A stretch of 38,901 bases of DNA from JAVWIF01 sp036639635 (GCA_036639635.1 JAVWIF010000013.1:1-38901); one strand, 5' to 3'. Shown: positions 7,854-16,584, counted from the first letter of the stretch. Made by a program: numbers and translations. Notes: generated by a model from the letters alone, not told the origin.

Positions 7854-8926
7854 GCTATAAGCTCCTTGGTATCTTCTTCACTATTGTCTTCAAAATCTTT
7901 GTTAATATTATATTTATTCTTTAAATACACAAAGATAAAAGCTCCAATAATCATAACTACATGGAATGTCGCAAAACGCCATAGAATCATGATACTGCTT
8001 GATGTAACATAAGAACCAACCAAGAAAATATAGAGTTGAGTAAAGACTAGTTCTGTTCCTCCACTAGCTCCTGGAATAGGAATAAAAGCATTGGCCATCA
8101 ATACAAAACTAGCAAGTGCTAAACTATCTAAGAATTTATCCCACCCCATATTAACACCTAACGCTCTAGCAATAATAAATGGTAAAACAAATTGAATGGT
8201 CATACGTAAAACATTTAAGGCAACTGCTTTTATAATTAATTTTTTTTCTTTCTTTAACTTTGCAATTTCACTTGTAAAGCCTTCTACTTGAAGGGTCCAA
8301 GCTGCTAGTGTTTTTTCTTTATCTTTCACAATATGCATTCTTGCAAAAAGTTTAACAAAACTTCTACTGAATCTAACATACAATCTAGGAAAGATAGCCA
8401 TTGTCCATAATATTCCAATAACAAATACATTTACTATATAACCCACAAAGATCGCCAAAAACCAAGGCCCTATTATATCCATATAATGAGAAAACTTAAA
8501 TAAAAATAAAATTGTAACATAAAACATCATCGTTGTTTGATATACAATAAAATCTGCCCATAAAATTGAGGCACCCTCACTGTATTTAATTCCCTGTTTT
8601 TTAAAGATATACGCTTGGGCAAATTGTCCTCCAGTAGCACTTGGTGTTATTCCACTAAAAAAACTACCAACTAAACCGTTTTGGAATCCTTGTACAAAGG
8701 AATATTTTTTTTGATATTGACGGGCAAATAGAGATAAAATTTTCCCTACAACAAGTGAATATAAAATCCCCCATAATAAAATAGGAATTAACCAATACCA
8801 CTGTATGTTGCCAATTAAAGCCATTACTTCATGATAATTGTCTTTTAAAGCAAACCATAAGGCAACTATCGTTAACCCTATAATAATAGAGAAATTCAGG
8901 ATATAACTTTTAAATGTGTTTTTCAT
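7850..8926 (-). CDS. Flippase-like integral membrane protein (LPG_synthase_TM / UPF0104 family)
   Basis: This 358-residue protein has about eight hydrophobic segments and the family signature of the lysylphosphatidylglycerol synthase membrane domain: FFSGITPSATGGQFAQAYIFKKQG near 113-136 and FIPIPGASGGTELVF near 281-295. It has no C-terminal catalytic domain. Members sit beside lipid glycosyltransferases and are thought to help move or modify glycolipids. Here it is the first gene of the unit and overlaps the glucosyltransferase-RecX gene by an ATGA. GAGGAG precedes its start. The biochemical role is inferred only. Confidence 0.82.
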   Translation of the reverse strand: MKNTFKSYILNFSIIIGLTIVALWFALKDNYHEVMALIGNIQWYWLIPILLWGILYSLVVGKILSLFARQYQKKYSFVQGFQNGLVGSFFSGITPSATGGQFAQAYIFKKQGIKYSEGASILWADFIVYQTTMMFYVTILFLFKFSHYMDIIGPWFLAIFVGYIVNVFVIGILWTMAIFPRLYVRFSRSFVKLFARMHIVKDKEKTLAAWTLQVEGFTSEIAKLKKEKKLIIKAVALNVLRMTIQFVLPFIIARALGVNMGWDKFLDSLALASFVLMANAFIPIPGASGGTELVFTQLYIFLVGSYVTSSSIMILWRFATFHVVMIIGAFIFVYLKNKYNINKDFEDNSEEDTKELIA

Positions 8927-9470
8927 AAATAATTACTCCTCGCTTAATATATATATTGTATAAGAGTAAGTATATCACAATTGTATCAATTTTTACAATG
9001 TTTGTAGCGTAACAATTCAAGATAAATTCTTCAAATTAACTATAAATAGGATTGACAAAAAATAATTCGTCTAAAATATAATATTATTTTATAAAATATT
9101 TCCTATATCTAAACATTTAGCTATTTAAAATTCATTATTCCTTCTATTCTATAATAAACTTTTCTTTCAGCTAACCTTATAGTTGTTTCATTTTGCTTCA
9201 GACCATGTTTAAAATAATAACTTTATTCATACGTTTATCCTAACTTAGAAATTATTCCGTATGTTAAGCTTTCATACATTCAATATCTATAACAATCATT
9301 ATTTTTCAGTTAATTCTTTCGTAGATTTCATAATCACAATCAAATTCTACAAACATCATACAGATTGTTATACTTTAGACTCTTTGGTTTTTCAATTCTT
9401 AAGTCACGATATATCATCCTAACACCGTTGGACTATATAACTAAATTAAGCCATACACTTTGACAATAAG
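8927..9470. other. Long intergenic stretch without a recognisable gene
   Basis: I see no intact gene here. The plus strand is T-rich and the minus strand purine-rich, as in decayed coding sequence. Short minus-strand stretches read protein-like (for example ETTIRLAERKVYY near 9135-9205 and MIYRDLRIEKPKS near 9375-9416), but in frames broken by stops, and I do not recognise a family. A plus-strand TTGACA at 9052-9057 and TATAAT at 9077-9082 are 19 bp apart, a suboptimal promoter with no gene after it. Confidence 0.4.
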
Positions 9471-9473
9471 CAA

Positions 9474-9498
9474 CAAAAAAATGCGTAAAATACGCATT
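9474..9498 (-). terminator. Intrinsic terminator after the glycosyltransferase gene
   Basis: A perfect 8-bp stem AATGCGTA/TACGCATT (9480-9487 with 9491-9498) and three-base loop is followed on the minus strand by a T-run. It lies about 70 bp beyond the stop codon. Confidence 0.8.
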
Positions 9499-9567
9499 AA
9501 TTTCTAAAAATATAATTTGGTTACAAATCATTGACAAAGTTAAGGTAAACCATCCTAACCATTTGTT

Positions 9568-10572
9568 TTAATCTTTTAATACCTCTTCATATACTGCTCT
9601 TAGTTGTTTACCAATTTCAGGAATACTTCTAGCAATCGCACTTTGTCTACCTGCTTCAACTAAAGAAGGCAATTTTTGTTCCACAACATTTTCTACTAAG
9701 GAACAAAATTCTTCCACATTGTTACCTTTATAACAGTTTTCTTTATCAACTAACCAAGGATCGTATACAGGAATATCACGTAAGATCACATTTTGATAAG
9801 AAGCCAATGCTTCTAGTACAACAATACCTTCCGTCTCTTCTTTACTAGGAAAAAAGAAAGCATTTGCTCCACAAAATGCACCTTCAATGACATTTCCACT
9901 AATATAACCAGGAAAGATTACATTATCTGGATGATCTTTGGTAACAATTTGTCGAATATTTTTAGGAATAGAATATAAAGGAACATGACCAAACCATATG
10001 AATTTATATTGTGGCATAGCTTTCGCAACCTCTACAAAATCTAAAATACCCTTGCGTTCAAAGAACAAACCAACTGATATAACAACTTTATCATTTGGTT
10101 GAATATGGAAATATTCTTTGAATTGGTTTATCTTATCAACATTATGATCAAAACGTTTTAAATCTATTCCATTACTAATTGCATAAATAGGTTGAGTTAA
10201 TCCATACCCTTCCAATAATTGTTTCGAATATGGTGTCGGTGTAATTATACGATCGGCTTTTTCATATAAATGCAATAAACGTTTTTTAAATGCTGGTGCT
10301 AATTGATTTGATAAAACAAAAGAATTTTTAAAATCTTCTTCCGTACTATGGGCATGGTAAATAACTTTTCGTCCCGCTTTTCTAGCTTTGCGAATCAATG
10401 ATGCACTATTAGGCCCAATGGTATTAATATGAAGAATATCATAATCATCATTGGGATCCAATGTATAGCTTACCCCCGCTGATTTTAATGCGGCTTTTTG
10501 ATGTTTAAATGCGCGGCCAATCCCTGATTTAGAAATGGCTTTTTCTCCTTCAAAATATAACAATACTTTCAT
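9568..10572 (-). CDS. Glycolipid glycosyltransferase, GT4 family (CpoA/LafB-like)
   Basis: This 334-residue GT-B enzyme probably adds the second sugar to diacylglycerol glycolipid. It has MKVLLYFEG, KSGIGRAFKHQ (15-25), HAHSTEEDFKNSFVLSN (74-89), TPTPYSK, NGIDLKRFD and the EX7E pair E246/E254. These features match the streptococcal and Listeria second-step enzymes of the lipoteichoic acid anchor as I remember them. An in-frame TTG lies 9 bp upstream but abuts GGAGG, so the ATG at 10572 is the better start. It is apart from the first-step enzyme (5874-7853) but on the same strand. The sugar transferred is not known. Confidence 0.82.
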   Translation of the reverse strand: MKVLLYFEGEKAISKSGIGRAFKHQKAALKSAGVSYTLDPNDDYDILHINTIGPNSASLIRKARKAGRKVIYHAHSTEEDFKNSFVLSNQLAPAFKKRLLHLYEKADRIITPTPYSKQLLEGYGLTQPIYAISNGIDLKRFDHNVDKINQFKEYFHIQPNDKVVISVGLFFERKGILDFVEVAKAMPQYKFIWFGHVPLYSIPKNIRQIVTKDHPDNVIFPGYISGNVIEGAFCGANAFFFPSKEETEGIVVLEALASYQNVILRDIPVYDPWLVDKENCYKGNNVEEFCSLVENVVEQKLPSLVEAGRQSAIARSIPEIGKQLRAVYEEVLKD

Positions 10573-10597
10573 AACGTTCAACCTCCAAATTATTAGT

Positions 10598-10626
10598 ATT
10601 ATACCATAAACATTGCTTTATCTCAA
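10598..10626 (-). promoter_or_regulatory. Promoter of the CpoA/LafB-like gene
   Basis: On the minus strand, TTGAGA (10621-10626) and TATAAT (10598-10603) are 17 bp apart, with TGG before the -10 giving an extended -10. The -35 overlaps the stop codon of the upstream gene, so the glycosyltransferase likely has its own promoter. Confidence 0.7.
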
Positions 10627-11120
10627 ATTTCAAATGTTTCTATATGTAAAATAATAGCCAGTTGTAAATATGCTTTACGTAAACGACGATGATATGTACT
10701 TTCTACAATGTTTCCTTGATTCCTAAATACAACTTGTTTTGCATATTGACGAACATAAACATCTAATAATAAATCACGTTCACGTATTTCCATTTGTGAA
10801 ATTCCTTCTAACAGAAAATAAGCCTGTTCATCACGCTTTTTTTCTAATTCTTGATGTCTTTTTTGTTTCATCATCGCATCAATGATTGGATCTTTTCGTG
10901 GCGATGTTTTCTTCTTATGAGCTCGTATAACACTTTTTGAATAGTGTAAGTAGTCTACTAGTCCATCTTCTACTTGTAGTGATTTACCTTTTGTCCCATA
11001 GACAACGCTTTGAAAACGCAAGCTTTGCGTATATTGCTTCAAAAAAAGTAATTGTTCTTTCATTTCTTGCATTGTCGTTTCTTTATCAATGCTATCATAA
11101 TAGGTTTTTCTTTTGTTCAT
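10623..11120 (-). CDS. Hypothetical charged protein, possible C-terminal helix-turn-helix
   Basis: I do not recognise this 165-residue protein. It is very basic and helical, with KKKTSPRKDPIIDAMMKQKRHQELEKKRDEQ in the middle (shown here only as a charged region, about 69-100). The C-terminus (about 112-155, RERDLLLDVYVRQYAKQV and STYHRRLRKAY) has the pattern of region-4-like helix-turn-helix segments in small phage-type regulators, a weak resemblance. There are no membrane segments or cysteines. AGGAGG precedes the ATG, and codon use looks like its neighbours, so it is a real gene. It lies between the CysQ-like gene and a glycosyltransferase with its own promoter. Confidence 0.7.
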   Translation of the reverse strand: MNKRKTYYDSIDKETTMQEMKEQLLFLKQYTQSLRFQSVVYGTKGKSLQVEDGLVDYLHYSKSVIRAHKKKTSPRKDPIIDAMMKQKRHQELEKKRDEQAYFLLEGISQMEIRERDLLLDVYVRQYAKQVVFRNQGNIVESTYHRRLRKAYLQLAIILHIETFEI

Positions 11121-11180
11121 GCGTTATACCTCCTAAGTCCTTACATAGATATATACGTAAACAATAACGAAAAATCCTAA

Positions 11181-12029
11181 TTATTTTACAATTTTTTCAA
11201 ATATGTTTTTTTTATCATAAATAGTGAAGACAATTTCTTTTTGTCTTCCATGCATATTCCACTTTGCTTTATCACCTGTAAAGGTATATGCATGTCCTGT
11301 TTTCATCTTTTCTATAACTGCTCCTAACAAGATATCACGAATATTTCTAGTGTCTGAAAAATAAGCAACTGCATTCCCTTTCATACATTCAATAAGCGCA
11401 TCTGGGCAAGTTAATCCATTTTCATTGTCATCAATTACTAGATAGCCAACTTGTTCTAAACGTTCGCTAATACATTTATCTAATCGACTGTTTTTATAAA
11501 CAATATTTGAATTCTTTGGTTGATAATCTAACTTTTGATAATCATTCCAACGGCAATCTTCTAATTTCGTATAAACCACACTTCCCATTGTTTCCTCATA
11601 TCCGTATAAAATATTACGCTTTGGAAAATACACCAATGCTACTTTTACATCATGTTCATATAACAATGCAGCACAAATAGAATACGTATCTTTTTGATTG
11701 ATATACTCTAAGGTACCATCTATTGGATCGAGCACTAGAGTATATTTATAATCCTCACGCGTATAGCGCATCTTTGTATCTGTCTCTTCTTCAACATCTA
11801 AACTTAACAGCGTTGCATATTCAGGTAATAATGCCTGCAATAGCATCTCTTGTACTAGTTCATCTACTTTCGTTTTTGCTGTTCGCATTGCTTTATGATA
11901 TGCACTCTCGCCGTTTATATGCTCTACTTCTTTTCCTTCATTTTTAATTTCAGATTGTAAAGCAAGCGCTACAATTCCTGCTTGTTTCATTGCTGTAAAT
12001 AAGCGCTTATATATATCTAAATAATTCAA
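11181..12029 (-). CDS. Inositol monophosphatase/CysQ-family phosphatase
   Basis: This 282-residue metal-dependent phosphatase has the family signature DPIDGTLEYI (101-110), metal-ligand acids in the preceding DVEEE (78-82), and a degenerate version of the C-terminal metal motif (NIRDILLGAVIEKM, about 229-242). CysQ homologues hydrolyse 3'-phosphoadenosine 5'-phosphate; others act on inositol or sugar phosphates. The usual WD before the last motif is replaced by RD and the C-terminal third is divergent, so substrate is uncertain. A 60-bp spacer separates it from the hypothetical gene downstream. No terminator is visible after it. Confidence 0.75.
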   Translation of the reverse strand: MNYLDIYKRLFTAMKQAGIVALALQSEIKNEGKEVEHINGESAYHKAMRTAKTKVDELVQEMLLQALLPEYATLLSLDVEEETDTKMRYTREDYKYTLVLDPIDGTLEYINQKDTYSICAALLYEHDVKVALVYFPKRNILYGYEETMGSVVYTKLEDCRWNDYQKLDYQPKNSNIVYKNSRLDKCISERLEQVGYLVIDDNENGLTCPDALIECMKGNAVAYFSDTRNIRDILLGAVIEKMKTGHAYTFTGDKAKWNMHGRQKEIVFTIYDKKNIFEKIVK

Positions 12030-12060
12030 TTTATCAACTCCTTCTTCATTTTAGCATAGC

Positions 12061-12099
12061 AAAAAAAATAAGCAACCAGATTTTCTCTAGTTACTTATT
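12061..12099 (-). terminator. Intrinsic terminator of the lysine transporter operon
   Basis: A 14-bp stem allowing two G-U pairs (12067-12080 with 12086-12099) is followed on the minus strand by eight T. It overlaps the last codons of the ATPase gene. Confidence 0.8.
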
Positions 12100-12830
12100 C
12101 TAAAACGTTTTAAGAATTCTTTTGTTCTTGCCTGTTTTGGTTCTTCAAATATTTCTTTAGGAGTACCTTCTTCCGCAATCACACCTTTATCCATAAAAAC
12201 TACACGTGAGCTAATATCATGTGCGAACTGCATTTCATGGGTAACCACAATCATCGTTAATCCATCTTGTGCAAGTTGTTTCATAACGTCAAGAACACCA
12301 CCAACCATTTCAGGATCAAGCGCACTTGTCGGTTCATCAAACAAGAGAATTTCAGGATCCATACATAAAGCTCGCGCTATTGCGACACGTTGCTTTTGAC
12401 CACCAGATAATTGCGTACTAGGAGCATTGGCAAATTCTTCCATATCCACTTTTTTCAAGTAATACATCGCTTTATCTTTTGCTTCTTCTTTTTTTCTTTT
12501 CAATACTTTTATTTGCCCTAACATACAGTTTTCAAGTACTGTTTTATTATTAAATAAATTAAAGGATTGAAAGACCATACCAACATGTGCTCGATGTTCA
12601 TTGATATTAATTTCACCTTTTAAAATATCTTTCCCATGGTATAAGATTTCTCCACCATTGGGTGTTTCTAATAAATTGATACAACGTAGCAAGGTACTTT
12701 TTCCACTTCCACTTGAACCAATAATCGTAATAACTTCCCCTTTATTACAGTGAAAGTCAATATCATTTAATACTTCTAAAGAACCGAAGTGTTTACGTAA
12801 ATGATTTACTTCAATAATTGTATTTTCCAT
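12087..12830 (-). CDS. Polar amino acid ABC transporter ATPase, probably for lysine
   Basis: This 247-residue ATPase powers uptake with the permease and lipoprotein encoded just upstream. It has Walker A GSSGSGKST (38-46), the signature LSGGQKQRVAIARAL, Walker B LLFDEPTSALD and the switch histidine in VVTHEMQFA. It is closest in style to GlnQ/HisP-type ATPases. It is third in the SBP-permease-ATPase operon, 14 bp after the permease. The lysine riboswitch in front of the operon points to lysine as substrate. Confidence 0.93.
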   Translation of the reverse strand: MENTIIEVNHLRKHFGSLEVLNDIDFHCNKGEVITIIGSSGSGKSTLLRCINLLETPNGGEILYHGKDILKGEININEHRAHVGMVFQSFNLFNNKTVLENCMLGQIKVLKRKKEEAKDKAMYYLKKVDMEEFANAPSTQLSGGQKQRVAIARALCMDPEILLFDEPTSALDPEMVGGVLDVMKQLAQDGLTMIVVTHEMQFAHDISSRVVFMDKGVIAEEGTPKEIFEEPKQARTKEFLKRFRISN

Positions 12831-12844
12831 AAACTATTTCCTCT

Positions 12845-13597
12845 CTACTTCGGTACACTAGCGCTTGCTGGATATGAACTCTTTGTTTGATTTAAACGTT
12901 TTTCAATATATGCTAATATCCATGTCGCAATTGTCGTTAGAAATAAATAAATTAAACATGTATTAAAGAAAGTTTGCATCCAAAAACTATACGTACCAGC
13001 AATTGAACTAGATTGGAAATAGATTTCAATAACACCAATAACATTTAATACAGAACTATCTTTAATGTTAACAATCAATTCGTTTCCAATAGATGGAAAA
13101 GAATTTTTCACAGCTTGTGGTAAAACAATGCTTAACATTGTTTGGGCATCACTCATCCCCAAACTTCTAGCGCCTTCAATCTGTCCTTTATCAACGGATT
13201 GAATACCTGCACGAATAATTTCTGCCATATATGCTCCAGTATTGGCTGATATAATACAACAACCTGCCGTTAATGGAGACCAATTTAATATTGGCAATAA
13301 CATATAATAGAAGAACACTGCTTGTACCATCATTGGTGTTCCTCTAAAGAACCAAACATAGAAACCAACAATTGCATGCAATACTCTTTTTGTTGCTTTT
13401 ACAATGCCACGATCACGTTCTTCTACTTTAATAGCACGAATACCACCAAAGACCAATCCTAATAAGAAACCAACAAGTGTTCCTATAATTGCTAAAATAA
13501 TAGTGATCTTAATCCCATATAGAAACAAAGGCCAACTATCTTGTAAAATCCACCAAACTTGATCAAAAAAGCTTGTGGGTGTACTCATAAGAATCAT
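12845..13597 (-). CDS. Polar amino acid ABC transporter permease, probably for lysine
   Basis: This 250-residue inner-membrane protein has about five hydrophobic helices and the HisM/GlnP-type pattern: FYVWFFRGTPMMVQAVF, then the EAA loop EGARSLGMSDAQTMLSIVLPQAVKNSFP. It starts at 13597. Its ribosome binding site (TAGGAG) lies within the last codons of the binding-protein gene, 1 bp upstream, indicating coupling. A second in-frame ATG 9 bp later is possible. It forms a homodimeric channel in related systems. Confidence 0.92.
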   Translation of the reverse strand: MILMSTPTSFFDQVWWILQDSWPLFLYGIKITIILAIIGTLVGFLLGLVFGGIRAIKVEERDRGIVKATKRVLHAIVGFYVWFFRGTPMMVQAVFFYYMLLPILNWSPLTAGCCIISANTGAYMAEIIRAGIQSVDKGQIEGARSLGMSDAQTMLSIVLPQAVKNSFPSIGNELIVNIKDSSVLNVIGVIEIYFQSSSIAGTYSFWMQTFFNTCLIYLFLTTIATWILAYIEKRLNQTKSSYPASASVPK

Positions 13598-13598
13598 A

Positions 13599-14435
13599 TT
13601 ACTCTCCTACTTTAGGTTGTGAATCAATTGCTTTTAACATCATTTCTTTACGTTCTTCCTGTTTGATTTTAGCTAGTGCTGATTCAATATCTTTGTATAA
13701 TTGAGAATCTTTACTTCCTTTTTTCATCCCAATAGATACAGTTGTATCATAATCAAATCCTTTGTCTTTATCAAAACGAATCATCATTAAGTCATTATTA
13801 GCTTTCACTAAACCTTCTGCTACTGGTAATTCTGCAGTAATTGCATCTGTTTCTTTACTTTGTAATGCTAAAATAAGTTGAGGATATGTTGATTTTGGTG
13901 TCATATGGTCTACATCTTTAATTTGATTGATTACCTCATCATAATTTGTATTCTTTTGACCCATTACTTTTTTCCCTGCAAAGTCTTTGATATTTGTTAA
14001 TTTTGCTTCAGGACTATCTTTACGTACAATCATTACAACTGCTTCTGCATCAAAATATGGACTTGTAAAATCAGTTCCTTTTTCACGTTCTGCGTTCTTT
14101 GTCATACCTGCAATAATAACATCAATTTCGCCTTTATCAACAGCTGTAGTTAATCCATCCCATGCAATCTTTTTAACAACTACTTCACGTCCTAAGCTAT
14201 CCGCTAATTTTCTAGCCATCATAACATCGTAACCATCACAATATCCTGCACCACCAATAGAAACACTAGAATCAGTTTGGTTTTTTGTTTGCCAGTTATA
14301 AGGAGCATATCCACATTCCATACCAACTGTTAATTTCTCTTTTCCTGTATTTGTATCTTTATTTGCTTTTGAACCACTACCACATCCCACTAATAATAAA
14401 CTACATGCAAATGCTAATGCGACTACCTTTTTCAT
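13599..14435 (-). CDS. Amino acid ABC transporter substrate-binding lipoprotein, probably for lysine
   Basis: This 278-residue SBP_bac_3 protein captures the amino acid outside the membrane. It has a short signal peptide ending in the lipobox LLVGC (C18 lipidated), then the domain, with YDVMMARKLADSLG, WDGLTTAVDKGEIDVIIAGMT and FTSPYFDAEAV. I place the start at 14435 (AGAGGG upstream), not at an in-frame codon 60 bp earlier that lies inside the terminator leader. It is the first gene after a lysine riboswitch and terminator, so high lysine should switch it off. Confidence 0.92.
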   Translation of the reverse strand: MKKVVALAFACSLLLVGCGSGSKANKDTNTGKEKLTVGMECGYAPYNWQTKNQTDSSVSIGGAGYCDGYDVMMARKLADSLGREVVVKKIAWDGLTTAVDKGEIDVIIAGMTKNAEREKGTDFTSPYFDAEAVVMIVRKDSPEAKLTNIKDFAGKKVMGQKNTNYDEVINQIKDVDHMTPKSTYPQLILALQSKETDAITAELPVAEGLVKANNDLMMIRFDKDKGFDYDTTVSIGMKKGSKDSQLYKDIESALAKIKQEERKEMMLKAIDSQPKVGE

Positions 14436-14460
14436 AAAATGCCCTCTTTTCTTTAGTAAC

Positions 14461-14485
14461 AAAAAAGCCGTGCTATTACACGACT
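14461..14485 (-). terminator. Riboswitch-controlled terminator before the lysine transporter
   Basis: The stem AGTCGTGT/GCACGGCT (14478-14485 with 14466-14473, two G-U pairs) has an AATA loop and is followed on the minus strand by six T. It sits between the lysine aptamer and the ribosome binding site of the lipoprotein gene. Confidence 0.85.
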
Positions 14486-14672
14486 CTGCATACATCTTGA
14501 GTTGTTAATAGTTCCTCTTCAAATGAAGGAGTGTTATAAGTATTTCCTATAACCCCAAAACCCCTAATCTGTCGACGGGATCTTTCGGCGATGATTACCT
14601 TTCACAACAGTCATAACCTACCGGCTCGTGTTCTTACTCTGATGCATCGCTGCCTCTATGCGCTTTTTTTGT
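14486..14672 (-). promoter_or_regulatory. Lysine riboswitch (L box)
   Basis: The minus-strand leader carries the conserved L-box landmarks in order: ATAGAGG (14653-14659), AGAGTA (14635-14640), GAAAGGT (14596-14602) and GCCGAAA (14583-14589), followed by the GGGG and paired arms of the 3' half. GCATA (about 14656-14660 and beyond) can pair with TATGC near 14490 to close P1. Lysine binding would favour the downstream terminator, so it should repress the transporter when lysine is plentiful. Call is from motif memory; boundaries are approximate. Confidence 0.88.
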
Positions 14673-14681
14673 TAACCCTAC

Positions 14682-14708
14682 TTTATAGCACTTCTTCTAA
14701 AATGTCAA
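14682..14708 (-). promoter_or_regulatory. Promoter of the lysine riboswitch operon
   Basis: TTGACA on the minus strand (14703-14708) is followed after 15 bp by TATAAA (14682-14687). The spacer is short; TAAAGT at 17 bp is an alternative -10. It sits directly after the VanZ-like gene and before the aptamer. Confidence 0.55.
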
Positions 14709-14715
14709 GAATCTG

Positions 14716-15177
14716 CTATCTTTTTATCAACTTTTTTTGCTTCATTACTATCCAAAAATAGATTTGTTGTCCCCATAATCCTAACAAACCACCAATACTA
14801 TCAATCACAACATCCACTATTTGTCCACTGCGACCACGCACAAACAATTGATGAATTTCATCACTACTTGCATATAATATCACACAAACAAAGGCAATTA
14901 TATAGTATTTTTCATACCCACTAGCCTTAAAGAAAAGTGCAAATAATATCGCTAATAGTGCATATTCACTCATATGCGCACTTTTTCGTACAATAAAACT
15001 AAAGGTGTCAAAAACCCATCCACCACTCTCTACTATATTTATATGAAATAATGAATCTATCATTTTTATAATTCCGTCACTCATACCTTGGGAATCGTCT
15101 GCTTGTTGATGTGAAAACCAAAAAATGGCAATCATCCAAAAAACACACAGGCATAAATAGATGTTTTTCTTTTTCAT
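14716..15177 (-). CDS. VanZ-family membrane protein
   Basis: This 153-residue protein has four hydrophobic helices and the VanZ-like signature: FSHQQADDSQ after helix 1, RKSAHMSEYALLAILF (about 64-79), and YASSDEIHQLFVRGRSGQIVDVVID, shown here as a motif near 102-126. VanZ itself gives low-level teicoplanin resistance, but most members of this family are of unknown function, and this one is not next to a vanA-type cluster. It follows the PdaA-like gene with a 54-bp spacer. AGGGGTG precedes its ATG. Confidence 0.88.
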   Translation of the reverse strand: MKKKNIYLCLCVFWMIAIFWFSHQQADDSQGMSDGIIKMIDSLFHINIVESGGWVFDTFSFIVRKSAHMSEYALLAILFALFFKASGYEKYYIIAFVCVILYASSDEIHQLFVRGRSGQIVDVVIDSIGGLLGLWGQQIYFWIVMKQKKLIKR

Positions 15178-15231
15178 CTTATCACCCCTGTGCCTTATTT
15201 TACGTTATTTTATATTTTTTTACAACGTTTT

Positions 15232-16533
15232 CTATTCTTTTTTTCCGATTGTATCTACTGTTTTAAAGGAATAACCTAATTCTTTCATCTGCCCAATAAA
15301 AGCATCCATTGCTTCATAATTTCCGGCATTACTCGGATGTAGTAAATAGATAGCACCTTCATGATAATGTTCATTCATTGTTTTCAACGCTTCTTCTTTA
15401 CTTACATCACTATTATAATCATAATATGCATGACTCCAATGATATGTTCGATATCCTAAATCTTTTACTATCTTCATCGTACGCTCACTACACCCACCTT
15501 TAGGAAAACGGAAGATTTTTTTCATTGGTTGTCCGCATACTTCCATATAAGTTTTTTCAGTTTCCGTAATTTCTTTTACAAAACTATCAATACTTGATTC
15601 ATTTGCTAATGTAGTCATATCATAATGGTGCCATGTATGATTACCAATAACATTGCCATCCTTTACTAATTCATTCATAAACTTTGGATTATCTTTGATA
15701 TAATTTCTAGTTAAAAAGTATGTTGCGTTTACCTTATTATCCTTTAGTACCTTTGCTATTTCTTTAATATATGTGATATCATTTCCACCTTCATCGAAGG
15801 TTAAATAGATTACCTTTTCTTTTGGTCCTAAGTAATACGTATTATATTTTGCTAACCAAACTTCTTCTTTAGCAGCCAAATTACGTTGATGCTTTTCACT
15901 TTTATGAAACCACCATTCTTCAGCCGTATTATCATAATCATTATAATTATAATGTAGTTTAATCTTGGTTGGATCATTACATACTTGTACATTTCGCTTA
16001 CTAGTCGCAACATTTCCACTGCTGTCTTTTACATGATATGAAATACTATAATTGCCTTGCTTTTTAATGTTTACATTATTCTCAATGGTAACTTGCTTAC
16101 TTAGATCACCTTCATACGCATCACTCGCTACATATCCTGGTTCTTTTATTAGCCCATTTTCAAAGATACGGTAAGTGGTCGGTCCTTTTAGCGTTATCAC
16201 CGGTTTTTTTGTATCTACTACATGAACAACTCTTGTTACCTTTTTATCATACTCTTTGGCATTGTATGTGATGGTATAGGTTCCTGTTTTATTTGTATTT
16301 ACATTATTTGTCACTTCTACTTTTTCATCAAAGTTTGATAAATGATAACGCGTTTTCACTCCTGCATCATGATAGGGAACTTGTACTTCTACTTGTTGCA
16401 CGCTATCTCCAAGTAGTTTTAACATAGGCACAAATAGACCACTAAAAAAGCATATCTTAACTAATATTCCAACTACAATCAGAACAATAACACCAAAAAT
16501 AACGTACAGTATTGTTTTACAACGTTTACCCAT
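15232..16533 (-). CDS. PdaA-like polysaccharide (peptidoglycan) deacetylase with Ig-like domains
   Basis: This 433-residue protein is anchored by one N-terminal helix (about 7-30) and faces outward. Two Ig-like DUF5011-type domains follow (about 48-106 and 108-185; the second has DAYEGDLSKQVTI and GNYSISYHVKDSSGN). The C-terminal NodB domain (240-433) has TFDEGG (245-250) and GNHTWHHYD (297-305) with H299/H303. The usual TFDDG is altered, with E248 replacing the second Asp, as PdaA-type enzymes also vary there. It probably deacetylates muramic acid or glucosamine in the wall. An upstream in-frame GTG abuts the AGAGGTG site, so the ATG at 16533 is preferred. Confidence 0.86.
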   Translation of the reverse strand: MGKRCKTILYVIFGVIVLIVVGILVKICFFSGLFVPMLKLLGDSVQQVEVQVPYHDAGVKTRYHLSNFDEKVEVTNNVNTNKTGTYTITYNAKEYDKKVTRVVHVVDTKKPVITLKGPTTYRIFENGLIKEPGYVASDAYEGDLSKQVTIENNVNIKKQGNYSISYHVKDSSGNVATSKRNVQVCNDPTKIKLHYNYNDYDNTAEEWWFHKSEKHQRNLAAKEEVWLAKYNTYYLGPKEKVIYLTFDEGGNDITYIKEIAKVLKDNKVNATYFLTRNYIKDNPKFMNELVKDGNVIGNHTWHHYDMTTLANESSIDSFVKEITETEKTYMEVCGQPMKKIFRFPKGGCSERTMKIVKDLGYRTYHWSHAYYDYNSDVSKEEALKTMNEHYHEGAIYLLHPSNAGNYEAMDAFIGQMKELGYSFKTVDTIGKKE

Positions 16534-16555
16534 TGCGCCATTCACCTCTGTACAA

Positions 16556-16584
16556 AGTATGCAAAATTAAGCTCTTTTATGCAA
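16556..16584 (-). promoter_or_regulatory. Putative promoter of the PdaA-like gene
   Basis: TTGCAT (16579-16584, minus strand) and CATACT (16556-16561) are 17 bp apart, just after the terminator of the upstream flavoprotein gene and before the AGAGGTG site. The -10 is weak. Confidence 0.45.

Noticed and set aside
9052..9082. Plus-strand promoter TTGACA/TATAAT driving a small RNA
   Set aside because: The spacer is 19 bp and no structured RNA, gene or terminator follows on that strand.
14436..14495. 20 extra residues at the start of the lysine-binding lipoprotein
   Set aside because: They would be encoded by the riboswitch terminator and push the signal peptide inward.
14716..15177. VanZ-like gene as part of a glycopeptide resistance cluster
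   Set aside because: Not adjacent to the ligase cluster and separated from it by strong terminators; most VanZ-family proteins are unrelated to resistance.
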